From a virus: a DNA stretch of 62,698 bases. Every line of letters begins with the position of its first letter. Positions within the stretch are counted from its first letter, which is position 1. A model generated the notes under the pieces. It did not search any database, had not been told where the DNA came from, and was given only the letters and a program-made list of their open reading frames with translations. Below, in pieces: positions 1-5,822 of this stretch. The stretch covers positions 1 to 62,698 of IMG/VR virus record IMGVR_UViG_3300043403_000045. One strand, given 5' to 3'. A program made the translations under genes and the position numbers.

Positions 1-65
1 TGAATGACTGAATTTTGTTCCGCAATAGCGTTTGCGGTAGTTACGCTACAAGAAGCGAGAGCCAT
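1..65 (-). CDS. Major capsid protein, N-terminal piece (duplicate of the 61416-62636 gene)
   Basis: The start codon ATG lies at 65-63 on the minus strand and encodes MALASCSVTTANAIAEQ. The piece is cut only because the circle was opened here; the full gene is at 61416-62636. Count it once. Confidence 0.9.
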   Translation of the reverse strand, partial: MALASCSVTTANAIAEQNSVI

Positions 66-127
66 ATTTATGTTCTCAGCCCGCGAAGTTTATAGAATTG
101 TAGTAAGACGTGGAGCAACCTTGCGTG
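1..127. repeat. Terminal overlap, identical to 62572-62698
   Basis: The first 127 bases are identical to the last 127 bases of the window. The capsid ORF on the minus strand reads continuously through the end copy, and its first 65 bases recur here. A length of exactly 127 matches a common largest assembly k-mer, so this is more likely a circular-contig overlap than a physical terminal repeat. The non-redundant genome is then 62,571 bp. Confidence 0.95.
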
Positions 128-142
128 CTGAGATAATCTCAG
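128..142. promoter_or_regulatory. Perfect 7-bp inverted repeat upstream of the capsid gene
   Basis: CTGAGAT-A-ATCTCAG is a 15-bp palindrome 63 bp upstream of the capsid start codon on the circle. Size and position suit an operator or a short hairpin in the capsid mRNA leader. No convincing -35/-10 pair was found beside it, so its role is inferred. Confidence 0.4.
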
Positions 143-167
143 GAAGCCAAGTCTTGCTGCAACACGC

Positions 168-256
168 GGCGAAATGTGCAGTCTATATATTCGCCTTCCC
201 TTGCGTCGGTGACTCTGCCAAGGGCGACACTGCTGGTGTCCTATACGCTTACACCG
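168..256. other. Hairpin-rich segment of the long gene-free region
   Basis: Three perfect inverted repeats fall here: GGCGAA 168-173 with TTCGCC 190-195; CGGTG 207-211 with CACCG 252-256; and, nested inside the latter, GACAC 226-230 with GTGTC 236-240. No credible coding frame covers it. It could be the 5' leader of the leftward capsid transcript or part of a rightward structured RNA. Confidence 0.35.
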
Positions 257-301
257 ATATTGCTATCTGCGTAACTAAATCATTATATGAAATTTTTGTT
301 T

Positions 302-325
302 GTCAATAGGCATTTATCTATTGAC
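302..325. other. 8-bp inverted repeat
   Basis: GTCAATAG (302-309) and CTATTGAC (318-325) form a perfect 8-bp stem with an 8-nt loop. There is no T-run downstream on either strand, so it is not a standard terminator. Function unknown. Confidence 0.4.
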
Positions 326-332
326 GAAAAAC

Positions 333-504
333 ACACGTCCATACAGGTTTTACTTGTGGCCTAAACGCGGAGACGTGTCGGGGTGTCCTTCAGCTTCCTC
401 GTTAGATTAACCGCGCAACTTAGTAAACCGTCTAAAACTAGGTGCCACACTATTTTCTGCAAGTAGTTGCAGTTAATCAATAACTAGGATGTTGCGCGCT
501 TTTT
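333..504 (+). ncRNA. Candidate structured small RNA ending in a U-tract
   Basis: Two perfect long-range stems are visible: ACACGTC 333-339 with GACGTGT 372-378, and CGCGCAAC 412-419 with GTTGCGCG 491-498. The second encloses a perfect hairpin, CTGCAA 457-462 with TTGCAG 467-472 and a GTAG loop. The closing helix is followed by C-TTTTT (500-504), as at a rho-independent 3' end on the plus strand. No coding frame is plausible. Family not recognised. Confidence 0.5.
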
Positions 505-597
505 ATTCAAAATATACAAATTTTATTCTTGCGTTTCATCACACATGAATCATCCTCCAGCCAAGTTCCTTAACCGGAATGGTTCTTTATACTTAAC

Positions 598-661
598 TAT
601 CCTGCTAAACGGTATAACCCGTAGTATTTTGTGGTATCATTATATTCCGTTTAGCAGGATA
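598..661. promoter_or_regulatory. 15-bp perfect inverted repeat with a 34-nt spacer
   Basis: TATCCTGCTAAACGG (598-612) is the exact reverse complement of 647-661. On the minus strand the inner flank reads GGAATATAATG, containing a good TATAAT -10 box, so a leftward promoter inside a palindromic operator is possible. The upstream -35 match is poor. It could equally be a long RNA hairpin. Confidence 0.45.
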
Positions 662-759
662 CAATTTTGTCCCATGACCCCTTCCTTGGCCGCTTGCGGT
701 TAAAAGGCCTTGGGATTTCTATTCCTAGCGGGTTCATTCATTTCCCTCTAGGTTTTAAT

Positions 760-800
760 AGGGCGTAGGTTAGTGGTTTTTCCTACGCTCTTATTTCTTT
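760..800 (+). terminator. Rho-independent terminator-like hairpin
   Basis: AGGGCGTAGG (760-769) pairs with CCTACGCTCT (782-791, one G-U pair) around a T-rich loop, followed by TATTTCTTTT. The upstream CCCT at 744-747 could pair with AGGG at 760-763 instead, giving an alternative fold. No gene lies upstream on this strand, which implies an untranslated transcript ends here. Confidence 0.5.
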
Positions 801-906
801 TGTGGGAGTGTACGTGGCGTGTCACATAAACCGAGCCAAACACGGCGATAAACAAGCCAACATTAAACGCGAGCCCACAATTACCCTGATCCCGCTAGCA
901 CCCCAC

Positions 907-931
907 CCCTCCGTAAAACGAGGGTTTTTTT
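907..931 (+). terminator. Rho-independent terminator
   Basis: CCCTC (907-911) and GAGGG (920-924) flank the loop CGTAAAAC and are followed by seven T residues. This is a textbook rightward terminator in a stretch with no rightward gene, and supports small non-coding transcripts in this region. Confidence 0.65.
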
Positions 932-999
932 ATTTTTCGTATTTAATTCAAATAAAGCTTGACGAATACGCGAACACATACATTTCTCCACCTCGCTGA

Positions 1000-1311
1000 T
1001 TCTCGTAGCCTAAATAATTTTCCTAGCTTAACGGCTGGGATAGAAGCCCGGTAAAGTCTACGAGAACGACAGCCGGGCTTCTTAGTTTTCCGAATAGAAG
1101 AACTAAGCGTGTAACCAGCGGCATCCGCGTACGGCGGACCGATATACTGGTGAAGGATTACCCCGATGGTTATGTAAGTAGACGTAGGGGATAGTGCGCA
1201 GCGGGACAACAACCGCTCTCATGGAGCAGGATACGAGAAACATCCAAGGCTGATAGGGCGCTTAAATGGCCGAGGCTCCACGTAGACATACTTGCGGGTA
1301 TGTCTTATTTT
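1000..1311 (+). ncRNA. Candidate structured non-coding RNA with H-type pseudoknot
   Basis: Stem 1 is TTCTCGTAG 1000-1008 with CTACGAGAA 1058-1066. Stem 2 is AGAAGCCCGG 1042-1051 with CCGGGCTTCT 1073-1082. The 5' arm of stem 2 lies inside loop 1 and its 3' arm outside, so the two perfect helices make a pseudoknot. Further pairs are CCTAGC 1022-1027/GCTGGG 1034-1039, CTTAGTT 1081-1087/AACTAAG 1101-1107, ACCAG 1114-1118/CTGGT 1147-1151 enclosing TCCGC 1124-1128/GCGGA 1134-1138, CCCC 1161-1164/GGGG 1187-1190, AGCGG 1200-1204/CCGCT 1213-1217 and TGGAGC 1222-1227/GCTCCA 1275-1280. A terminator closes it. The family is not recognised: no tmRNA T-arm, no RNase P core. Confidence 0.6.
1284..1311 (+). 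terminator. Terminator at the 3' end of the pseudoknot RNA
   Basis: AGACATAC (1284-1291) and GTATGTCT (1298-1305) make a perfect 8-bp stem with loop TTGCGG, followed by TATTTTG. It is placed as the 3' end of the structured RNA that starts near 1000. Confidence 0.6.
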
Positions 1312-1459
1312 GTATACCAACGCGGCTCCTGCCTTTATGCGTGTGTTACGAAACAATGAGTCCTATCATGTAGGGCTTATTGTGCCCTCGCTCACCACCT
1401 TTATCGTGTGCTACAAATTGCCTTGCCGTCACCTTAAGTGAAACATTTCTAAAAAAATC

Positions 1460-1487
1460 TTGGTTTCATGAAACTTTATGGTATGAT
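1460..1487 (+). promoter_or_regulatory. Candidate promoter with overlapping palindromic operator
   Basis: TTGGTT (1460-1465), a 16-bp spacer and TATGAT (1482-1487) lie just upstream of the first rightward gene. The perfect 12-bp palindrome GTTTCATGAAAC (1463-1474) covers the -35 and spacer, as a repressor site would. This suits an early rightward promoter. Inferred from pattern only. Confidence 0.4.
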
Positions 1488-1508
1488 GCAGGCCAATTAA
1501 AACAACCA

Positions 1509-1742
1509 ATGAACCCAATAGAAAACACAAAGACACAAGAAGTTTTAGCTAACGCAAAACGAGCATTCCAAGCAGCTAGATTGAAGCGAGCTGAAAAAGA
1601 AATAGAGCAGTTATTTGAACAAATGGAAACCAATCAAAATACGATCAATTTCCACAAAAGACAGATAGCTTCGTTTGAAGATGAGATGAGGAAAATAGAA
1701 GATCGATTAAAGGCCTTTGAGGAAGGCAATTGGGACTTCTAA
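1509..1742 (+). CDS. Small coiled-coil protein, unknown function
   Basis: This 77-aa protein is the first rightward gene after the non-coding region. It is almost entirely charged and helical, with heptad-like Leu/Ile spacing (RAEKEIEQLFEQMETNQN, RQIASFEDEMRKIEDRLKAF), so a coiled coil is likely. ATG 1509 is preferred over upstream non-ATG starts because it follows the candidate promoter at 1460 and the coiled coil begins directly after it. No family recognised. Confidence 0.65.
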   Translation: MNPIENTKTQEVLANAKRAFQAARLKRAEKEIEQLFEQMETNQNTINFHKRQIASFEDEMRKIEDRLKAFEEGNWDF

Positions 1743-1763
1743 AAAAACTCCAAATTAAAATAT

Positions 1764-2279
1764 GTGAGTGTCAACAAAAACCATCGTTTTTATCAAAATC
1801 CAGAATTGGTATTGATGTACTTAAATGGCAATGCATATAGTTTCGATGAAGTAATTGATATGCTTCCATTAAAAGATTTCTTGGATAAATATATTACTCC
1901 ATATGTTTTATATGATCCAGAGGACATGGATGCAGATATTGATATATGGGATTGTCACTCTAAGGTCCCATATTATTTTAGAGCTACAGTGCCAGTATTA
2001 AACCCTAAGGGGTTTACGGATAGAAAAATGATCGAAGAAGAAAAGCGGGTTCTACAATTGGAATCTATAATAAATAGGCTTTCCATTTTGGTTTACAGAG
2101 AAAGAGTGATTTGGCAAAAATCATTAGGTAGATTTGCCGATGTGCGCGCAATCGCTTGTTATGAATTTCTGTTGGAAGCATTGCGGGATAAGTTAATTAA
2201 AGCTATTTTTGAATTCGAGAAAGCATCAGAAAATGATGATTTAAAAGCACTTACAGCAATAAGCAAAAATAAATCTTGA
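1764..2279 (+). CDS. Hypothetical protein, 171 aa
   Basis: The ORF starts at GTG 1764. The N-terminal half is acidic with several aromatic residues (YDPEDMDADIDIWDCHSK); the C-terminal half is helical and basic/acidic. It has no signal peptide or membrane segment. Its position at the front of the rightward arm suits an early host-takeover or regulatory gene, but that is only positional inference. Confidence 0.65.
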   Translation: MSVNKNHRFYQNPELVLMYLNGNAYSFDEVIDMLPLKDFLDKYITPYVLYDPEDMDADIDIWDCHSKVPYYFRATVPVLNPKGFTDRKMIEEEKRVLQLESIINRLSILVYRERVIWQKSLGRFADVRAIACYEFLLEALRDKLIKAIFEFEKASENDDLKALTAISKNKS

Positions 2280-2325
2280 TTAAGGAAAAGGTTTGTGCAT
2301 TGTTTCTTTTCAGGACGATTTTATC

Positions 2326-2622
2326 ATGAACAAACCTGAAGAATATAAACGCCGTTTTGTCACGGTGGTCTATGAAATAACAGACGATGTTGCGTGGCGC
2401 ACTGGCGGCAACCCGCTGCACTACGAACACCACGGGCTAAAATCCGTATGCGTGTCGGCGGGCGACCTCGCATCGCTCAACGAAGAAATCGAGGCCATCG
2501 TGCAGGGCGGCGAAGAACTCGATGCGGACAAATACGACGAGCTGCACACGAAGCACGTCATGTCTTCTTTTCCGGGCCGCCCTAACAAGGCTGTTATGAC
2601 TTCCCCGCACAAATTAGATTAA
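2326..2622 (+). CDS. Small GC-rich accessory protein ending in a shared repeat
   Basis: This 98-aa acidic protein (NEEIEAIVQGGEELDADKYDE) starts at ATG 2326. Its base composition is clearly richer in G+C than both neighbours. Its C-terminus, RPNKAVMTSPHKLD, is encoded by a repeat that also ends the GC-rich gene at 31635-32267 (SPNKAVMPCPPK). It appears to be an acquired single-gene cassette. Function unknown. Confidence 0.65.
   Translation: MNKPEEYKRRFVTVVYEITDDVAWRTGGNPLHYEHHGLKSVCVSAGDLASLNEEIEAIVQGGEELDADKYDELHTKHVMSSFPGRPNKAVMTSPHKLD
2581..2609 (+). repeat. Cassette-boundary repeat, copy 1 (partial)
   Basis: CCTAACAAGGCTGTTATGAC and the following TTCCCCGC match the first part of the 50-bp element at 15331-15380 and at 31622-31671 (minus). 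It marks the step from a GC-rich gene back to AT-rich phage sequence. TAACA/TGTTA within it can form a small hairpin. Confidence 0.8.
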
Positions 2623-2637
2623 CTTATAGGACTAAAA

Positions 2638-3012
2638 ATGAAAAACGTTAAAGCGTTATCCCCCTCTCTTTTAAGAGCACTTGTGCCTACTCAAGATATA
2701 AAGGCAATATATGGAAAACCTAAATCCATAAAGCTATATACTTGCAACGGGAGCCCTGTTACGACGTTTACATTTTATGATATAGATGAACGATCAGGCG
2801 TTCAAGCTACACTTTGGTATCCAAGCTTAGGTCTTAGTAAGTATGAAGGACAAGAAATAGTTTTCTATGCATCCCAAAGGAGGGGGATTTCAATAGTAAA
2901 AAGTGCTGGTGGGTCTAGTTGGTTGTGGATTACTGAATCTGCCGCTGTATTCCCAAAAGAAATGTTTAAAGATCACATGGCAACCAAGAAAACAGAGGTC
3001 TATTTCACATGA
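2638..3012 (+). CDS. Hypothetical protein, 124 aa
   Basis: A beta-rich-looking protein (KLYTCNGSPVTTFTFYDIDE, SWLWITESAAVFP) with no membrane segment. It overlaps the next gene by ATGA, so the two are translationally coupled. No family recognised. Confidence 0.65.
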   Translation: MKNVKALSPSLLRALVPTQDIKAIYGKPKSIKLYTCNGSPVTTFTFYDIDERSGVQATLWYPSLGLSKYEGQEIVFYASQRRGISIVKSAGGSSWLWITESAAVFPKEMFKDHMATKKTEVYFT

Positions 3013-3467
3013 GTCATATTACTCGCAACCAACCATTAGATGATATACTCAAGAATCCTGAGCGATATAAGTACACGCAGCTAAGGCAAATTGAAAACAG
3101 AACTTGCAGCCCACAGATTTTAACCGAAGGTGAGCTAAGAGCTAAGGAAATGGGAGTTGCAAAAGCCGCTAGGATATTAGGTATCAGCGAGCAAGTTTTG
3201 CGTTGTCACATTATAGGTAAACGCAATCTAGCCATGTTAGAAAGCAGTCACAATGTCTATAAGTTAACAGAAAAGAAAAACTTCGCTAAATATACAAACG
3301 CTCAAAAGCTAGAGTGCGTTCATCTTGCTTTCCAATTTATGGATGCAGGAAAACAAAGCATGAAAAAATCATTCCTTGCAGCTGGGCAGCGATTAGGCAT
3401 GCATGGTTATTCAGTTATGAAGATGTACCAAGCTGGTTATATTCCATATAAAAGAAATGCGCCATAA
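3009..3467 (+). CDS. Helix-turn-helix protein, probable DNA-binding regulator
   Basis: A 152-aa basic protein coupled by ATGA to the gene before. Residues about 45-70 (GVAKAARILGISEQVLRCHI) fit a helix-turn-helix with the turn at LGIS. A second similar block near 110-145 (KKSFLAAGQRLGMHGYSVMK) could be another HTH, as in phage regulators with paired HTHs. The target is unknown; palindromes at 128, 598 and 1463 are possible operators. A small-terminase role is not excluded. Confidence 0.65.
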   Translation: MSHITRNQPLDDILKNPERYKYTQLRQIENRTCSPQILTEGELRAKEMGVAKAARILGISEQVLRCHIIGKRNLAMLESSHNVYKLTEKKNFAKYTNAQKLECVHLAFQFMDAGKQSMKKSFLAAGQRLGMHGYSVMKMYQAGYIPYKRNAP

Positions 3468-3600
3468 TAAAATAAATAAAGCACCAAAGCTCAAGCTATA
3501 CTACAATCAATGGGATGATGTTAAGGAAGCAATTTACTTGGTAATTTATATTTTATTTGCGCTAGGAGTGTTGATTCAGATACTTTACTTAATCTATTAA
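3457..3600 (+). CDS. Small single-pass membrane protein, 47 aa
   Basis: The ORF overlaps the end of the HTH gene by 11 bp in another frame. A basic N-terminus (MRHNKINKAPKLKLYY) is followed by one strong hydrophobic segment (AIYLVIYILFALGVLIQI). It is a plausible phage membrane miniprotein. It overlaps the 3' end of an opposite-strand ORF (3521-3703), so one of the pair may be spurious. Confidence 0.5.
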   Translation: MRHNKINKAPKLKLYYNQWDDVKEAIYLVIYILFALGVLIQILYLIY

Positions 3601-3703
3601 GTATCTGTTCTTTAATTGAATTAGGCGTTGCTCGCGCCAATGCAATATGTCGGCGGCAATCATCTGCTGTTAGCGTTGGAAATAGTTGATTTTCAGGAGG
3701 CAT
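3521..3703 (-). CDS. Small hypothetical protein, minus-strand island
   Basis: A 60-aa ORF starting at ATG 3703, overlapping the stop of the minus-strand gene upstream of it (3693-4061) by 11 bp, as in a two-gene operon. Both run against the surrounding rightward genes. Composition is unremarkable; no family recognised. Confidence 0.45.
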   Translation of the reverse strand: MPPENQLFPTLTADDCRRHIALARATPNSIKEQILNRLSKVSESTLLAQIKYKLPSKLLP

Positions 3704-4061
3704 ATCCGCGAATAGCCTTAATTAGTTTTTTATACCAAGGTAGTTTAAGCTCATTGATTTCAAAGTTCATTTCTTTCATTTCAATCAACATATATTTAGT
3801 TATATCCGTGTGAGCTTTTAACTCCGCTTTTAGCTTTATTATTGCATTACTGGCCTCTTTTAGCTCTAGGGATAAATCAGCAACCATATCGGCAAGTAAT
3901 TTAACGGCATCGTAGCTTACATAGTCAGCGCCGCCTGACTGAATTTTAGTTTCAAATTTGACATCCGTAAATCCCGCATTGGATAACGCTTTCGTTATTT
4001 CATTCTTAAGGTCATCTTCATTAATGTTTCCGCTGTCCATGCCGTTAAAGTCCGAGATCAT
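3693..4061 (-). CDS. Hypothetical coiled-coil protein, minus-strand island
   Basis: A 122-aa acidic protein with a long predicted helix (LSLELKEASNAIIKLKAELK) and a basic C-terminal tail (PWYKKLIKAIRGYAS). It is divergent from the gene at 4140 and the only leftward transcription unit of the first 27 kb. An orientation flip like this is common for moron-type genes carrying their own promoter. Function unknown. Confidence 0.6.
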   Translation of the reverse strand: MISDFNGMDSGNINEDDLKNEITKALSNAGFTDVKFETKIQSGGADYVSYDAVKLLADMVADLSLELKEASNAIIKLKAELKAHTDITKYMLIEMKEMNFEINELKLPWYKKLIKAIRGYAS

Positions 4062-4139
4062 AATTTTAATTTTGTTTTTTCTTGAGTTATTTTAAAGCCA
4101 TGCTTTGCTCTGAAAGCAATCTAAATCTTATTTAAATCT

Positions 4140-4409
4140 ATGTGCAAAAAACAGGAATTAATTCACGAGCTATGCAATGCCGCTGTAGCTCTTATTGAAA
4201 AGTATAACAGTGTCATTCAAGATCGCGAATGGGTCGCTATGCAAGCCGTATCTCGTGCAAGCGGGTTTGCGTATCGCGGTCCTTGGATTGCTAAAGAAGT
4301 TCAAGACCTTGCAACTCTAGTTGAAGCGGCTAAAATGTCCGAGAAGAATCAGTGTCATGATAAATCAACAGATACACATTTTGAGGTTAGTGCCAAGGAC
4401 GGAATTTAA
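4140..4409 (+). CDS. Hypothetical protein, 89 aa
   Basis: A mostly helical small protein starting at ATG 4140, divergent from the minus-strand island. Its 3' end overlaps the glycosyltransferase start in another frame. No recognised motif. Confidence 0.55.
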   Translation: MCKKQELIHELCNAAVALIEKYNSVIQDREWVAMQAVSRASGFAYRGPWIAKEVQDLATLVEAAKMSEKNQCHDKSTDTHFEVSAKDGI

Positions 4410-4968
4410 CTCTCGCCGCCCCATCGCTATATGTGAATCGCATATAGCTGATTGGCGGCGTCTCAACCCATCTACCCCCGTTGTTTATCACGGCAATGAG
4501 GCACTAGATGAATTTTTCGACAATCCATTGCTAGGTATAGCACTGTATCGCAATTGGGATATGGCCGCGATTAGTGATCTAATCCGATTCCTGATCTTAC
4601 AGAAGTATGGTGGATTTTATGCCGATTGCGACATTAAGCCAATCGTATCTATCGAGTATATGTTTAACCTGAAATATACCGCGATTCTTGCACAACGATA
4701 TGGCTTCCCTCGAATCACTACGGCACCAGTAGCTTTTTGCGCTAAACACCATGCGATAGATAAGGTATTTGAGAAGCTAAATGCAGAGCTTTTCGAAAAG
4801 GCCCCTACCCCAATTCGCGGCTGGCACTACGAAAATTGTTTATCTAAAAACATTGACGAAACTTTTATGGTCCTACACCCTGATTGCTTCAATGCTAAAA
4901 ATCAATCAAATGCAACGATGGGTATCCATGACTATTCTAGGAATACTTTTAACGGCTATTACAGTTAA
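4357..4968 (+). CDS. Glycosyltransferase, GT32/capsular-polysaccharide type (DXD)
   Basis: Residues around 75-105 (AISDLIRFLILQKYGGFYAD then CDIKPI) match the DXD region of GT32-type sugar transferases, which use a nucleotide sugar and a divalent metal held by the DXD pair. The early IHILRLVPRTE resembles the usual first strand. ATG 4357 is chosen over the upstream TTG 4321 because the fold begins right after it. The C-terminus overlaps the lysozyme start by about 59 bp. It probably modifies a host or virion glycan, and is separate from the glycan cluster at 21-26 kb. Confidence 0.75.
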   Translation: MINQQIHILRLVPRTEFNSRRPIAICESHIADWRRLNPSTPVVYHGNEALDEFFDNPLLGIALYRNWDMAAISDLIRFLILQKYGGFYADCDIKPIVSIEYMFNLKYTAILAQRYGFPRITTAPVAFCAKHHAIDKVFEKLNAELFEKAPTPIRGWHYENCLSKNIDETFMVLHPDCFNAKNQSNATMGIHDYSRNTFNGYYS

Positions 4969-5308
4969 GGCAGACATAGATAAAGAAGCATTCCTAAATG
5001 CAATTAAACTAGTTGAATCAGGCGGTTCTGATTTAGCTATTGGTAGAAATGGAGAACGTGGATCTTTCCAGTTTTCAAAAAACACATGGAAGATGCATAG
5101 CAAGCAGAACCATAAGTGCGCACACGATCCTAAGCATTCTTTAATTGTGGCATTTTACCATCTTGAGTGGTTAATCTCGCGTGTTGGAGACGACCCAATA
5201 AAGCTAGCAATTGCATGGAATGGCGGGAGTGGCGCAGTCAGCAAGCCAACGAAGAGACAAAAAGAATATGCACGTAGGGTTCAAAACTTATACGAAACAT
5301 CACTATGA
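4910..5308 (+). CDS. Secreted lysozyme-like/transglycosylase endolysin
   Basis: The N-terminus has a hydrophobic signal segment (MTILGILLTAITVKA) leading to a lysozyme-fold domain. FLNAIKLVESGG has the catalytic Glu typical of the SLT/goose-lysozyme group, followed by RNGERGSFQFSKNTW, then a late LAIAWNGGSG motif. It should cleave peptidoglycan between MurNAc and GlcNAc. The start may be ATG 4910 or ATG 4928, the latter giving a cleaner signal peptide. A secreted or signal-arrest endolysin could be exported without a classic holin. Confidence 0.75.
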   Translation: MQRWVSMTILGILLTAITVKADIDKEAFLNAIKLVESGGSDLAIGRNGERGSFQFSKNTWKMHSKQNHKCAHDPKHSLIVAFYHLEWLISRVGDDPIKLAIAWNGGSGAVSKPTKRQKEYARRVQNLYETSL

Positions 5309-5550
5309 ATAATAAAGAGTTAAATGAACTCCTAGAGGATTGCGTAATAATTGATAATCAAGGCAGTAGCGAGACGTTAATGCGTATTGTATTACATTGT
5401 GAGGAGAATGAAGAGCCATACCAAGTTATGGTTCCATGCCGTGCTGCATCAATTACGTCTTGGCAGCACGAACGCTACATATCTCGAAGTGAGGCCAGCC
5501 AACTTATTAAGAATAGCTGGGATTGCTGGAAGAGAATTTACACGAGTTAA
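5305..5550 (+). CDS. Hypothetical protein, 81 aa
   Basis: Coupled to the endolysin by ATGA and to the HNH gene by TAATG. Small, acidic, with several Cys and Trp and no membrane segment. No family recognised. The tight overlaps support it being real. Confidence 0.6.
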   Translation: MNNKELNELLEDCVIIDNQGSSETLMRIVLHCEENEEPYQVMVPCRAASITSWQHERYISRSEASQLIKNSWDCWKRIYTS

Positions 5551-5816
5551 TGTTGCGCCGCACACCACTTAAAAGAATATCGGATAAGCACAAAGCAGAG
5601 CTTGTGTCTTATCGCAAGTTGCGCGATGACTATTTACGGTTTCATCCCACTTGTGAATTTGTGGGGTGTTTCCGTAAGGCAACCGACATTCATCACAAGG
5701 AAAAGCGTGGAAAGAATCTGAATAACGTCGAAACGTGGTGCGCACTTTGCCGCCCTCATCACGTATACATAGAAAATAATAAATCATGGGCGCGTGCGAA
5801 CGGTTGGTTGAAATAA
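5550..5816 (+). CDS. HNH endonuclease-like protein next to the terminase
   Basis: An 88-aa protein with CEFVGCFRKATDIHHK, then NVETWCALCRPHHVYIE: two zinc-binding Cys pairs and the HH/N/H residues of an HNH fold. ATG 5550 overlaps the previous stop (TAATG). Small HNH proteins beside large terminases are widespread in phages and support cos or pac cleavage in several systems. A homing role is possible but less likely given this position. Confidence 0.8.
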   Translation: MLRRTPLKRISDKHKAELVSYRKLRDDYLRFHPTCEFVGCFRKATDIHHKEKRGKNLNNVETWCALCRPHHVYIENNKSWARANGWLK

Positions 5817-5822
5817 CACACA

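Noticed and set aside
802-1212. ORFs of 65-89 codons on both strands within the gene-free region
   Set aside because: They cross terminators and the pseudoknot stems, have odd composition and weak starts, and overlap each other. RNA structure explains the sequence better.
960-1311. tmRNA or RNase P RNA as identity of the pseudoknot RNA
   Set aside because: No tRNA-like T-arm with CCA end, no tag frame, and no RNase P core motifs were found by eye.
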